In this document: in pieces, positions 51,639 to 61,169 of the stretch | Numbering within the stretch: position 1 is the stretch's first letter | How the letters are laid out: each line of letters starts with the position of its first letter | Source of the DNA: CAIWHR01 sp963836265 | GTDB taxonomy: Bacteria; Pseudomonadota; Gammaproteobacteria; Burkholderiales; Casimicrobiaceae | Assembly: GCA_963836265.1 (NCBI GenBank) | Contig: CAWIIO010000008.1 | Span: forward strand, 1-64,000 | DNA: 64,000 bases | Direction: 5' to 3' | Position numbers and translations under genes: made by a program | The notes under the pieces: model-generated | What the model was told of the DNA's origin: nothing | The model's input: only the letters and a program-made list of their open reading frames with translations | The model's database searches: none

Positions 51639-53792
51639 ATGACTTCGACCATGGCACCGAACGTGCGTGGCGTAGGCGCTCCCGGCAAGCGGACGGTCTA
51701 CAGCATGTGCGGCATGTGCGCGGTACGCTGCCCGATGGAAGTCACGGTCGAGGACGGTCGTGTCACGTGGCTGCAGGGCAATACGCACGACAAGGCCCTC
51801 GGCGCCAGCTTGTGCGCCAAGGGCGCGGCCGGCATCGCATTCGAGCACGACGACCAGCGACCGCAGACGCCGCTTATCCGCACCGGCCCGCGCGGCGGTG
51901 GCCAGTGGCGACGCGCGTCGTGGGACGAGGCGCTGGACTATATCGCCGACAAGCTGAAAGAGACCATCGCGGACCAGGGCCCGCGCGGCGTCGCGCTGTC
52001 CGACCGCGGCGGCTTCTTCAACGACCTGGCGCGCACCTTCGTGAAGGCGCTCGGCTCGCCGAACTACTTCAACCACGACGCCACCTGCGGCGGCAACGTG
52101 CACAATGCCGCGCGCTCGATCCTGGGCTTCAGCCATGCCGGGCTCGTGCCCGACTTCAGCCGCGTCAAGCATGTGGTGCTGTACGGGCGCAACATCGTCG
52201 AATCGCTGATGGTCAAGGAGGTGAAGGCTTTCATGGCCGGCATGTCGGGTGGCATGCGCTGTACCTACATCGACCCGCGCGCCAGCGCCACGGCGGCCAA
52301 GGCCACGCGCTTCTGGCAGGTGCGCCCGAACAGCGACTATGCGCTGAACCTTGCGATCATTCACGAGGTGCTGAAGCAGGGGGCCTACGACAAGGTCTTC
52401 GTCGAACGCTTCGTCACCGGGATGGACGTGCTGCGTGAAGCGGTCAGGGACACCACGCCGGAGTGGCAGACGCCGCACACCGGCGTCAGCGCCGCTGAAC
52501 TGCGCGACTTCGTCAAGGAGATCGCCGGCCAGGTGCCGCACGTAATTTTCAACCCGGGCTGGATGACGGCGCGCCATAAGCAGTCGTTCTACGTCAGCCG
52601 CACGGCGCTCATCCTGAACGCGCTGATGGGCAACCTTGAGACCCCCGGTGGTTTCATCATCGCCAAGCGGCCCGAGTACTACAATCGCAAGAGCCTGAAG
52701 CCGCTGGCCGGTCGCGTGCCGGCCGTCACCGAGCCGCGCGTCGATGGCGCCGGCACCACGCACCCGACTTGGGACCCGGCGATCGGCATGCTGCACCAGT
52801 TGTTCGCGGCGATGGAGACCGCGCAGCCCTACGGCATCGGCGCCTACATCGCGTACCGGCACGACCCGCTCACGGCGATGCCCGACGCCGAAGCGGTGAA
52901 GCAGGCGCTGGACAAGCTCAAGCTGCTCGTCTCGATCGACGTGCGTTATTCGGAAACGGGCTGGTATTCCGATGTCATCCTGCCCGAATCCACCTACCTC
53001 GAGCGCGCCAACATCCTCGCCCAGTTGCCCGGCCCGGTGCCGGTGTTTGTGATGCGCGACCAGGCGATGGCGCCGCGCTTCGATAGCCGCCCGGCGTGGT
53101 GGATCTTCCGCGAGATCCTGCGCCGCATGGGCCAGATGGAGGCGCTCGATTTCGAGACCATCGAGGAGATCTGGAACTACCAACTCGAAGGCACCGGCGT
53201 CACCGTGGCCGAGATGCGCGAGTCGGGCGTCGTTGGTTTGGCGCCAGCGCCTAAGCTCGCGCCGCGCGAGTCGTTCAAGGTACTGACGCCGTCGGGCAAG
53301 ATTGAGATCGACAGCGATCTGCTGAAGAAGGCGGGCCTGCCTGCCTTCCCGCCCTACGAGGTCAAGGCGGCGCCCACCGGCGACCAGTTCACCCTGCTGT
53401 TCGGGCGGCCGCCGACGCTCGCGCATGGCCAGTCGCTCAACAACCCGATCCTGCGCGAGATCGCTCCCGAGCAATGCCTGTGGATCCACCCCGACCGGGC
53501 GACGCCGCTGGGGATCCGCGACGGCGACGAGGTCGAGGTCAGCGGCGGTGGCAGCTATGTCGGGCAGCTCAAGGCGAAGGTCACGCCGTGGATCCACCGC
53601 GAGGCAGTGTTCATGCTGCACGGCTACGGCGCCCAGGTGCCTCTGGCCACGCGCGCGTTGGGTGTCGGCGTCGCCGACCAGCGCCTGCAGCACGGCAAGC
53701 TGTATGAATTCGATCCCGCCGGCGGCGGCAACGCGCTGACCGAAACCATCGTCCGCGTCAAGCCCGCGGCTACGCAAGGAGCAACCGCATGA
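51639..53792 (+). CDS. Molybdopterin oxidoreductase catalytic subunit (DMSO reductase family)
   Basis: A 717-residue bis-pterin enzyme. An N-terminal [4Fe-4S] site is formed by Cys24, Cys27, Cys31 and Cys59 (CGMCAVRC ... SLCAKG). The likely Mo ligand is Cys150 in HDATCGGNVHNAA, the position used by PsrA/PhsA and related enzymes. Further motifs are ASWDEALDYIADKLKE and GRPPTLAHGQSLNNP. There is no Tat signal, so it should act in the cytoplasm, unlike periplasmic thiosulfate or polysulfide reductases. The next gene starts with an ATGA overlap. With the partners described below it resembles cytoplasmic Mo/W complexes that oxidise organic substrates with NAD(P) or ferredoxin. The substrate is unknown. 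Confidence 0.88.
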   Translation: MTSTMAPNVRGVGAPGKRTVYSMCGMCAVRCPMEVTVEDGRVTWLQGNTHDKALGASLCAKGAAGIAFEHDDQRPQTPLIRTGPRGGGQWRRASWDEALDYIADKLKETIADQGPRGVALSDRGGFFNDLARTFVKALGSPNYFNHDATCGGNVHNAARSILGFSHAGLVPDFSRVKHVVLYGRNIVESLMVKEVKAFMAGMSGGMRCTYIDPRASATAAKATRFWQVRPNSDYALNLAIIHEVLKQGAYDKVFVERFVTGMDVLREAVRDTTPEWQTPHTGVSAAELRDFVKEIAGQVPHVIFNPGWMTARHKQSFYVSRTALILNALMGNLETPGGFIIAKRPEYYNRKSLKPLAGRVPAVTEPRVDGAGTTHPTWDPAIGMLHQLFAAMETAQPYGIGAYIAYRHDPLTAMPDAEAVKQALDKLKLLVSIDVRYSETGWYSDVILPESTYLERANILAQLPGPVPVFVMRDQAMAPRFDSRPAWWIFREILRRMGQMEALDFETIEEIWNYQLEGTGVTVAEMRESGVVGLAPAPKLAPRESFKVLTPSGKIEIDSDLLKKAGLPAFPPYEVKAAPTGDQFTLLFGRPPTLAHGQSLNNPILREIAPEQCLWIHPDRATPLGIRDGDEVEVSGGGSYVGQLKAKVTPWIHREAVFMLHGYGAQVPLATRALGVGVADQRLQHGKLYEFDPAGGGNALTETIVRVKPAATQGATA

Positions 53793-54304
53793 GCATCTAT
53801 GCCCTGCGCCACGACGAGGCCAACTGCATCGGCTGCAAAGCTTGCGAAGTGCATTGCACGAGCAACAAGGGCCTGGGCCCGGGGCCTTCGCCGTGCAAGA
53901 TCATCACCACGGGCCCGATCGACGTCGGCGGCATGCCGCGCGTGCGCCACACCTTCATGCCCTGCTTCCACTGCGAGGAACCCTGGTGCGTCAAGGCCTG
54001 CCCGACCGGGGCGATGCAAAAGCGCGAGAAGGACGGCATCGTCTTCGTCCAGGCCAGCCTGTGCATCGGCTGCAAGAGTTGCATCACGGCCTGCCCTTGG
54101 GGCACGCCGCAGTGGGACCCTGGTACGAACAAGGTGGTCAAGTGCGACTACTGCATGGACCGCGTCGATGCCGGGCTGCGGCCGGCCTGCGTCACCAAGT
54201 GCGTGACGGGCTGCCTGTCCTTCGGCCTGGCCAACGAAGTGCCCGATCCACGCCGCGAGCGCTATGCATACTATCTGCTCGCCGAACCCGTGCGCAGCGA
54301 GTGA
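53789..54304 (+). CDS. Four-cluster ferredoxin-like subunit (PsrB/DmsB type)
   Basis: A 171-residue electron-transfer subunit with cysteine groups CIGCKACEVHC, CFHCEEPWCVKACP, CIGCKSCITACP and CDYCMDRVDAGLRPACVTKC, enough for four [4Fe-4S] clusters in the DmsB/PsrB arrangement. It has no leader and overlaps the Mo subunit gene by ATGA. It should pass electrons from the Mo subunit to the fused flavoprotein encoded 10 bp downstream. Confidence 0.9.
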   Translation: MSIYALRHDEANCIGCKACEVHCTSNKGLGPGPSPCKIITTGPIDVGGMPRVRHTFMPCFHCEEPWCVKACPTGAMQKREKDGIVFVQASLCIGCKSCITACPWGTPQWDPGTNKVVKCDYCMDRVDAGLRPACVTKCVTGCLSFGLANEVPDPRRERYAYYLLAEPVRSE

Positions 54305-54314
54305 AGGAACGGCC

Positions 54315-57299
54315 ATGAGCGAACTCCAGCAAGCGATGCTGCCGAACTGGCTCGATGCCGATGCGGCCGCGCTGTCGGGCGCCGTGGCGCCCGCCGCGAC
54401 CCTGGCCGCGGCCCTTCCGGGACTGGCCCGCGCCCAGTCCATGACACCGCTGCAGCGGCTGCAGCATGTCCAGCATTCCGGACTCGCCGAATGCGGGGCC
54501 GCGGGGGAACCCGTCCACCTGGCCTGGCGCCGCTTCATCCGTGGCCACGGGCCTGCGACCTTGGTGATCGACGCCACCTCGTTCGACCAGCGCGCGCTCG
54601 GCCCGGCGGCGGTGCTTGACCGTGCGCCCTGGCTGCTGGCCGAAGGCGTGCTGATCGCGGCGGGCCTGCGCGACAGCCTGACGATCGAGATGCGCCTGCC
54701 CGCCGAGCTGACCGGCAGCGAAGCCCCGTTGCTGAACGCCGCCGATGCCATGCGTTCGCTTGCGAACATCCAGGTGGCGCAGCGGCGGCTCGACATCCAG
54801 CGCAATTGCAAACCTACCTGCTGGGCCGAGCCCCCCACGGACGACGCGTCAAGGCTGGTGCACACGCCGGAATCCTGGTGCCGCATCGCGCTGCTGTTCG
54901 CCGGCGCATCGGGCCTGGATGCGTCGCTGCTGACGCTGCGGCGCGGCCTGCGGCAGCGCGGCTTGGTCGAGTTCGACCGCTCCGGCAACCTGCACCGCCT
55001 GATCGAAGAATGGGGCGGCGGCATCGAGGTCGAAGGCGACGACCCGGTGCTGGTCTTCGACGACGGGCTGAGCGGATTCCTGCCGCTGTCCCAGGCCGAC
55101 CTGTCGTGCGAAACGCTGGCTTTCACGGCGGCGGGCATCGCCCCGTCACCGTCCACCCTGATGGTCATGGCCGCCGGCGTGTGCGTCGTCAAGCAGACGC
55201 GGCGCGCACTGTACCGCCACTGGCAGCTGGCCGACGGCGAGCGACCGGAGGTGCGCGGCCTGCTGGCGCGCGTGGCGCGGTTGACCACCGAGATCACGTT
55301 GGGCCGCGGCGACGCCGGGCATCTGGTGGCGCTCGACGAACTGGCGCTCGATCTCGCGACGCAAGGCTTGGCCGCGGCTTGGCCGCTGGGCAGCTCGCTG
55401 CGCCACTACCGCGCGCAATGGGAACAGCATGTGCGGCGCGAGTCGTGCCCCGAGGGGGTGTGCCTGGATCTGCCGCACCACACAGCGCCGTGCCACAGCA
55501 CCTGCCCGGCGAACATCGACATCCCGAGCTTCATGGCGCACCTTGGCAATGGTGACTATCGCGCCACCATCGAGGTCATCCGGCGCGACAATCCGCTGCC
55601 GTTGACCTGCGGCCTCGTCTGCCCGGCGCCGTGCGAGTCGGCGTGCGTGCGCAGCGGCAGCGACGGCGCCGTCTTCATCAGGCCGTTGAAGGCCAAGGCA
55701 GCCGAACACTGCCTGGCCAACGGTGGCTACCCGCGGCCCGAACTCGCGCCCGACACCGGCAAGCGCATCGGCATTGTCGGCTCCGGGCCGGCGGGCCTGA
55801 CCGCCGCGTACTACTTGCGTACCCACGGGCACCGGGTCGAGATCTTCGAGACGCAAGAGCACGCCGGCGGAATGCTTCGCTATGGGATTCCGGCCTATCG
55901 TCTGCCGCCCGAGTGGCTCGAGCAGGAGATCGACCAGATACGGTTACTGGGTATCCCGATCCACACGAGCGCCACGGTCGGCAGTCTCAATGACTTCCGC
56001 AAGAACCACGACGCCGTGTTCCTGGGCTTGGGCACACAGACCGCGCGACTGCTGCCGATACCAGGCGCACACCATCCCTTCGTGCTGGGTGGCATCGACT
56101 TTCTGCGCGCCGTGCGCTGCGGCGAGGCGGTACGCGTCGGGCCGCGGGTGGTCGTCATCGGCGGCGGCAACGTCGCCATCGACGTTGCCTTGACGGCATT
56201 GCGGCAGGGCGCGAAGAGCGTCGAACTGGTGTCGCTCGAGAAGCGCCGCGACATGCCGGCCAGCCCGCACGAGATCGAAGCCGCGGCCGCCGAAGGTGTG
56301 CAGTTGCGCCCGGGCTGGGGCCCGCTGCGCATCGAGGAGGAAGGCCAGGCCGTCTTCCAGTTCTGCGAGCGGGTCAAGGACGAGAAAGGCAAGTTCGATC
56401 CGAAGTTCGACACCGCCCGCCTGCTCACGCTGGAGGTGGACCACGTCATCCTGGCTACCGGTCAGGGCACCGATCTGACCATGCTCGAAGGCAGCGGCGT
56501 CGAGACGGTGCGCGGCTTCATCACCGCGCACCCGAAGACGCTGATGACCAACGTGCCGGGTGTATTCGCCGGTGGCGACGGGCAGCAGGGCCCGCGCACC
56601 GCGGTGGAAGCGATCCGCGCCGGCAAGGTCGCCGCGGCCTCGATCGATGCCTGGCTGCGCGGCGAGGCCATGGATGCGACCACCGGCAAGCCGGTTCGCC
56701 GCGCCGAGGTGATCCCGCTGGTGGTCGAGGCGCGCGATCGCACCCATCGTCGGCGTGCCTCGATGCCCGAGAAGAGCGTCGAGGAGGTTCTCGGCGAGGG
56801 CAACTACGTGCGCATCGAAGAGGGATTGACTGACACGATGGCGCAAGACGAGGTCCGCCGTTGCTTGCGCTGCGATGTCTGCATCGGCTGCGGCATGTGC
56901 ATGGCGGCGTGCAGCGAGATGGGCATCGAGGCACTGCGCATGGGCGACACCCACGCCGGCCGGCTGGCCTATTTCGACTTCGAGCGTGCGGCGCAACTGT
57001 GCATCGGTTGCGGCGCCTGCACGCAAGTGTGCCCGACCGACGCGATCCGCATCGAGGATAGCGACGGCGTGCGGCGCACGATTATCACGGGCACGGTGGT
57101 GTGCGAACAGCCGCTTCTCAACTACCGCGAGAACGGTATCCCGGCGCAAACGCCGGCCCATCGGGAGTACATCCGCAAGCGCCTGCCGCCTCACATGGCG
57201 GCCCATCTGGATCGCGAGATCAGTCCGTCATCTGCGCGGCAGCGGGGCGATCGCCCCGGCATGCCTGCACCCGCTGCCGCCAGAGATGCTGCGAAATGA
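54315..57299 (+). CDS. Fusion: degenerate NuoF-like, GltD-like flavoprotein and 2x[4Fe-4S]
   Basis: A 994-residue fusion. Residues about 55-385 follow the NuoF plan but without its key motifs: no FMN/NAD glycine loop, and the cysteines that hold cluster N3 in NuoF are replaced (ALYRHWQLADGERPEVRG). Residues about 390-830 are GltD-like: the Fe-S N-terminal part (CHSTCPANIDIP, CGLVCPAPCESAC), FAD-binding GIVGSGPAGLTAAYYLR, NAD(P)-binding VVVIGGGNVAIDVA and ATGQGTDL. Residues 855-930 hold two 4Fe-4S motifs (CDVCIGCGMCMAAC, CIGCGACTQVCP). It probably links the Mo complex to NAD(P)H. ATG 54315 follows AAGGAA. Confidence 0.85.
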   Translation: MSELQQAMLPNWLDADAAALSGAVAPAATLAAALPGLARAQSMTPLQRLQHVQHSGLAECGAAGEPVHLAWRRFIRGHGPATLVIDATSFDQRALGPAAVLDRAPWLLAEGVLIAAGLRDSLTIEMRLPAELTGSEAPLLNAADAMRSLANIQVAQRRLDIQRNCKPTCWAEPPTDDASRLVHTPESWCRIALLFAGASGLDASLLTLRRGLRQRGLVEFDRSGNLHRLIEEWGGGIEVEGDDPVLVFDDGLSGFLPLSQADLSCETLAFTAAGIAPSPSTLMVMAAGVCVVKQTRRALYRHWQLADGERPEVRGLLARVARLTTEITLGRGDAGHLVALDELALDLATQGLAAAWPLGSSLRHYRAQWEQHVRRESCPEGVCLDLPHHTAPCHSTCPANIDIPSFMAHLGNGDYRATIEVIRRDNPLPLTCGLVCPAPCESACVRSGSDGAVFIRPLKAKAAEHCLANGGYPRPELAPDTGKRIGIVGSGPAGLTAAYYLRTHGHRVEIFETQEHAGGMLRYGIPAYRLPPEWLEQEIDQIRLLGIPIHTSATVGSLNDFRKNHDAVFLGLGTQTARLLPIPGAHHPFVLGGIDFLRAVRCGEAVRVGPRVVVIGGGNVAIDVALTALRQGAKSVELVSLEKRRDMPASPHEIEAAAAEGVQLRPGWGPLRIEEEGQAVFQFCERVKDEKGKFDPKFDTARLLTLEVDHVILATGQGTDLTMLEGSGVETVRGFITAHPKTLMTNVPGVFAGGDGQQGPRTAVEAIRAGKVAAASIDAWLRGEAMDATTGKPVRRAEVIPLVVEARDRTHRRRASMPEKSVEEVLGEGNYVRIEEGLTDTMAQDEVRRCLRCDVCIGCGMCMAACSEMGIEALRMGDTHAGRLAYFDFERAAQLCIGCGACTQVCPTDAIRIEDSDGVRRTIITGTVVCEQPLLNYRENGIPAQTPAHREYIRKRLPPHMAAHLDREISPSSARQRGDRPGMPAPAAARDAAK

Positions 57300-57345
57300 A
57301 AGTCCGATCAAGGCAAGGTTCGTCCCGCGCGCTTAAGCGTTCGCA

Positions 57346-58239
57346 ATGACTGAGACGCTGAACACCCTGTTGAAGATCTCGCTGGTGATCTTCATGGCGG
57401 GCAACCTGCTGGATATGGGCCTGCGGCTGAAACTCCAGGAAACCCTGGTGGGGCTGCGGAACCTGAGTTTCGTTACGCAGAGCGTGCTGTGGTGCTTCGT
57501 GCTGGGCCCGGCGGTCGCCTACGGGCTCACCCGGGTCATCCCGCTGGAGCAGCCCTATGCGATTGGCCTCATCCTGATCGGCATGGCGCCGTGCGCGCCG
57601 TTCCTGCCGATGATGGTGGAGCGGGCCCGCGGGAACGTGGGGTACACGGCGAGCTTTATGCTGCTAGCGGCCGTAGGCATGGTCGCGTACATGCCGTTGG
57701 CGGTGCCGGTGCTGGTCGAGGGTTTGAGCGTCAGCGCCTGGGCCATCGCGAAGCCGCTGCTGAGCGTGGTGCTGGTGCCCCTGGGGATTGGCATGGCGAT
57801 TCTGCGGGCCGCGCCGGCCATTGCCGCCCGAGCGCAACCGATCGTCAAGAAGACGACGGGCGTGGCCACGATCGCCATGCTCGGGCTGTGCGTCGTCATC
57901 TATGGCAAGGCGTTCATCGGGTCGGCGGGGAGTTTCGCGACCCTAGCGCAGGTCATCTTCTACGCCGTCGTGACTGTGTGCTCGTACGCGCTCGCCTTCC
58001 GTCTGCCGCAGACCCAGAAGAGCGTCCTGAGCCTCGGCGTCTGCACGCGCAATCTGGGGGCGGCTTTCGCGCCGTTGTTTGCCGTCTCGGACGTCGACGA
58101 GCGAGCCATCGTCATGGTGGCGCTCGGGGTTCCGCTGCAGACGATCGCAGCGGTCGTTGCTGCGCGCATCTTTGCTCGTCGTGCGCCCAACGCCACCGTA
58201 TCCCGCGGGACCGACGTGGCAGGCGAAGTGCGACCGTGA
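57346..58239 (+). CDS. BASS-family (bile acid:Na+ symporter-like) transporter
   Basis: A 297-residue membrane protein with about nine hydrophobic segments. Typical BASS features: MGLRLKLQETLVGLRN after helix 1, GMAPCAPFLPMMVERARGNV in the core, and RNLGAAFAPLF near helix 8. Family members carry organic anions with Na+. It follows the Mo oxidoreductase operon by 46 bp in the same direction and may import that enzyme's substrate. Confidence 0.82.
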   Translation: MTETLNTLLKISLVIFMAGNLLDMGLRLKLQETLVGLRNLSFVTQSVLWCFVLGPAVAYGLTRVIPLEQPYAIGLILIGMAPCAPFLPMMVERARGNVGYTASFMLLAAVGMVAYMPLAVPVLVEGLSVSAWAIAKPLLSVVLVPLGIGMAILRAAPAIAARAQPIVKKTTGVATIAMLGLCVVIYGKAFIGSAGSFATLAQVIFYAVVTVCSYALAFRLPQTQKSVLSLGVCTRNLGAAFAPLFAVSDVDERAIVMVALGVPLQTIAAVVAARIFARRAPNATVSRGTDVAGEVRP

Positions 58240-58313
58240 ACGCACGGTTGTTTTGGTGCTGCACCGTGCGATCCACGCGATGACGCCGTACGTGTTTTCG
58301 CGAGTACCGTGAG

Positions 58314-59927
58314 ATGCCAGTTGGATCAAGCGCAGCACGCGTCCATCGCCTTCGCTCGGTTCAGTGGATCGGCTTGACGCTGGTACTCGCGAGCTGCACG
58401 ACGGTGGGCCCCGACTTCGTGCAGCCTAAGGCACCGGCGCTCGAACAGTGGCAGGAGGCGGACAGCGCAGCCGTAACGCGCAAGCCCGTCGAGCAGATCC
58501 GGTGGTGGAACGATTTCCACGACCCGGTGCTCGGCAAGCTGATCGAGATCGCCTACCGGAACAACTACGGCCTGAAGGTCGCGGGCCTCAAGGTGCTGGA
58601 GGCGCGGGCCCAGCTGGGGATTGCCGTGGGCTACCTCTATCCGCAGGTCCAGCAGGCGAACGGCAGCGTGAACTATACGGCGGCCAGCAAGAACGCCGCC
58701 AACACGGCGGCCGGGGACCTGGGCTTCTGGGAATACAACGTCGGAGCAAGCGTCGGCTGGGAGCTCGATTTCTGGGGTAAATTCCGGCGCTCGATCGAGT
58801 CGGCTGATTCCAACCTGCTGGCGTCCGTCGCCGGCTACGACAACGTGCTGGTGCTGCTCGTCGCACAGGTCGCGAACACTTACGTCGCCATCCGAACCGC
58901 GGAGGAACAACTGTGGGTCGCGCGCGAAAATGTCGCGATCCAGCAGCGCGCCGTTCAGATCACCGAGGCAAGGTTCCGCGGCGGCGATGTCGGAGAGCTC
59001 GACCTGCTCCAGGCGCGCACCCAGCTGCTAGGGACTCAGGCGACGATTCCGCCATTGGAGACGGGGCTGCAGCAGGCAAAGAACGCGCTCAGCACCCTGC
59101 TGGGCAGACCGCCGGGCGACATAGCGGAAATTCTGGGCACGCAACCGGGCGTCATTCCGGTGGCGCCGCCGGCGATTGCCGCGGGCGCCCCGACGGATCT
59201 GCTCCGGCGGCGTCCGGACGTCCGTCAGGCGGAACTCGTCGCGGCAACGCAAAGCGCGGCGGTGGGCGTGGCCGAGGCCGATCTCTATCCGAGCTTCGGG
59301 TTGAACGGCGTTCTCGGCGTGGTCGCCGCCGACGGAACGAATACCACCCGCACCGGCAACAGCGGCTTCGGCCAGCTCTTCAACGCCAACTCCCTCACGT
59401 TCTTCGGCGGGCCGTACTTCAGCTGGAACATTCTGAATTACGGCCGCATCCGCAACAACGTCCGGGTCCAGGACGCGCGACTTCAGCAAACATTGGAGAG
59501 CTACCAGAGCACGGTGCTCAACGCGGTTAAGGAGGTGGAGGACGGCATGGTCGCGTTCCTGCGCAGTCGCGACCAGGAGCGAATCCTGGCCGAAACCGAA
59601 ATGACAGCCCAGCGCTCGCTCGCCATCGCCGACATTGGATACCGCGAGGGCTTTTCCGACTTTCAGCGCGTGCTGGATGCTCAGAACTCCTTGCTGCGGA
59701 CACAGCAACAACTCGTCACGGCGCGCAGCACGACCGTCAGTAGCGCAATAGGGATCTATCGGGCGCTCGGCGGTGGCTGGGAGATCCGCTCGACCGACGG
59801 CTTCGTGGACGCGGCAACCGTGGAAACCATGCGCAGGCGCGTGGACTGGGGCGATCTCCTGCAACCGAACGCAACCGAGCCGCCGTTGAAAGGTCAGGGC
59901 AGCGGCTGGCCGTCGCCGGACTGGTAA
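58314..59927 (+). CDS. NodT-type outer-membrane efflux lipoprotein
   Basis: A 537-residue TolC-like protein: lipoprotein signal with lipobox LASC (Cys28), the NodT start TTVGPDFVQPKAPALEQW, helical coiled-coil repeats (VAVGVAEADLYPSFGLNG) and LLRRRPDVRQAELVAATQSA. It forms the outer-membrane channel of a tripartite efflux system whose adaptor and inner-membrane parts are encoded next. The first residues before the signal (MPVGSSAARVHR) may be too long; ATG 58314 is the only ATG close by. Confidence 0.9.
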   Translation: MPVGSSAARVHRLRSVQWIGLTLVLASCTTVGPDFVQPKAPALEQWQEADSAAVTRKPVEQIRWWNDFHDPVLGKLIEIAYRNNYGLKVAGLKVLEARAQLGIAVGYLYPQVQQANGSVNYTAASKNAANTAAGDLGFWEYNVGASVGWELDFWGKFRRSIESADSNLLASVAGYDNVLVLLVAQVANTYVAIRTAEEQLWVARENVAIQQRAVQITEARFRGGDVGELDLLQARTQLLGTQATIPPLETGLQQAKNALSTLLGRPPGDIAEILGTQPGVIPVAPPAIAAGAPTDLLRRRPDVRQAELVAATQSAAVGVAEADLYPSFGLNGVLGVVAADGTNTTRTGNSGFGQLFNANSLTFFGGPYFSWNILNYGRIRNNVRVQDARLQQTLESYQSTVLNAVKEVEDGMVAFLRSRDQERILAETEMTAQRSLAIADIGYREGFSDFQRVLDAQNSLLRTQQQLVTARSTTVSSAIGIYRALGGGWEIRSTDGFVDAATVETMRRRVDWGDLLQPNATEPPLKGQGSGWPSPDW

Positions 59928-59954
59928 CACCGCAAATGCGAACGTAGGTTGGTA

Positions 59955-61169
59955 ATGAGCGAAAAACAGCAATCCCCGCAAGCAGGGCAGGAGCCGGGAA
60001 AGCCGGCCGAGAACAAGCCGACCGGGCCGCCGGAGAACGCGCCCGCAGCTGGCGGTGTTTCCGCCAAGCCGGAAGCGCCGCATCCGCCGCGGCGGATGGA
60101 CCCGGTGCGCAAGTGGGTCCTGATCTTCGGTGCATTCTGTCTGTTCCTGCTCGTCTGGTACATGGCCGCCGACCGCTACACCCCGTTCACGACGCAGGCC
60201 CGCGTCAACGCCTTCGTGGTGCCAATCGCGCCACAGGTGGCGGGAGAAGTCCTCTCGGTCGACGTGCGCAGCAACCAGACGGTAAAGAGGGGTGATCTGC
60301 TCGCCCGCATCGAACCGGCACGCTACCAATTGGCGGTTGCTTCCGCCGAGGCGCAGCTCGCGCTCACCCAGCAAAACCTCAAGGTCGGGAGCTCGACGAT
60401 CGATGCGGCCGCGGCCGCGCTCGATGCCGCGAAGGCCGCGCTGATCAAGGACTCGCAGAACGAAGTTCGCCTGAAGCGCATCGACGCGGATGTCCCCGGC
60501 GCGATTTCGCAACGATCGCTGGAGGCGGCGACGACATCCCGCCTCGAGGGTGAGGCCCAGGTCGCGAGCGCCAAGGCCAACCTGCAGAAGGCGATCGAAG
60601 CGCTCGGTCCGCGCGACGAGAAGAATCCGCAGCTGCTTGCCGCGCGCGCTGCATTGGACAAGGCGAGACTGGACCTGCAGTACACACGCCTCATCGCGCC
60701 CAACGACGGGTTGGTGACCGACCTGCGCGTCGACGTCGGCAACTTCGCGGCGACCGGCCAGCCGTTGATGACCTTTGTCGCGGTCCAAAAGCTCTGGGTC
60801 GAGGCAAACCTCACCGAGAACAACCTGGGCCACATCAAGCCCGGAGACGCGGTCGATCTGGTATTGGATGTGTGGCCGGACAAGACCCTGCGCGGGCGCG
60901 TCCGCAACGTCACCTACGGCGTCACCGGCGCCGAATCCACCTCGAAGCCGGGCACACTGCCCACGGTTCAGAACGCGCGCGACTGGCTGCGCAATGCCCA
61001 GCGCTTTCCGGTGCTGATCGATTTCGAGAATCCCGCGGAGGCCACGCAACTCGGCGCGCGCGTCGGCAGCCAGGTCAGCGTGCTTGTGTACACCGGCGAC
61101 CATCCGATCCTCAACGCGTTGGGTCGGGGCCTGATGTGGCTGAGCGGCCTCATGTCGTATGCCTATTGA
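59955..61169 (+). CDS. HlyD/EmrA-type membrane fusion protein
   Basis: A 404-residue periplasmic adaptor. A Pro-rich cytoplasmic tail (residues 1-50) is followed by one transmembrane helix (WVLIFGAFCLFLLVWYM), the lipoyl half-motif INAFVVPIAPQVAGEVLSV-like segment (read as VNAFVVPIAPQVAG), a coiled hairpin rich in Ala/Lys and the second half-motif YTRLIAPNDGLVTDLRVDVG. It links the NodT channel to the inner-membrane component. Its end overlaps the next gene by 11 bp. Confidence 0.9.
   Translation: MSEKQQSPQAGQEPGKPAENKPTGPPENAPAAGGVSAKPEAPHPPRRMDPVRKWVLIFGAFCLFLLVWYMAADRYTPFTTQARVNAFVVPIAPQVAGEVLSVDVRSNQTVKRGDLLARIEPARYQLAVASAEAQLALTQQNLKVGSSTIDAAAAALDAAKAALIKDSQNEVRLKRIDADVPGAISQRSLEAATTSRLEGEAQVASAKANLQKAIEALGPRDEKNPQLLAARAALDKARLDLQYTRLIAPNDGLVTDLRVDVGNFAATGQPLMTFVAVQKLWVEANLTENNLGHIKPGDAVDLVLDVWPDKTLRGRVRNVTYGVTGAESTSKPGTLPTVQNARDWLRNAQRFPVLIDFENPAEATQLGARVGSQVSVLVYTGDHPILNALGRGLMWLSGLMSYAY

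Noticed and set aside
51576..53777. A 733-codon minus-strand frame opposite the Mo oxidoreductase
   Set aside because: Shadow of a conserved gene in GC-rich DNA; no ribosome binding site and no recognisable domain.
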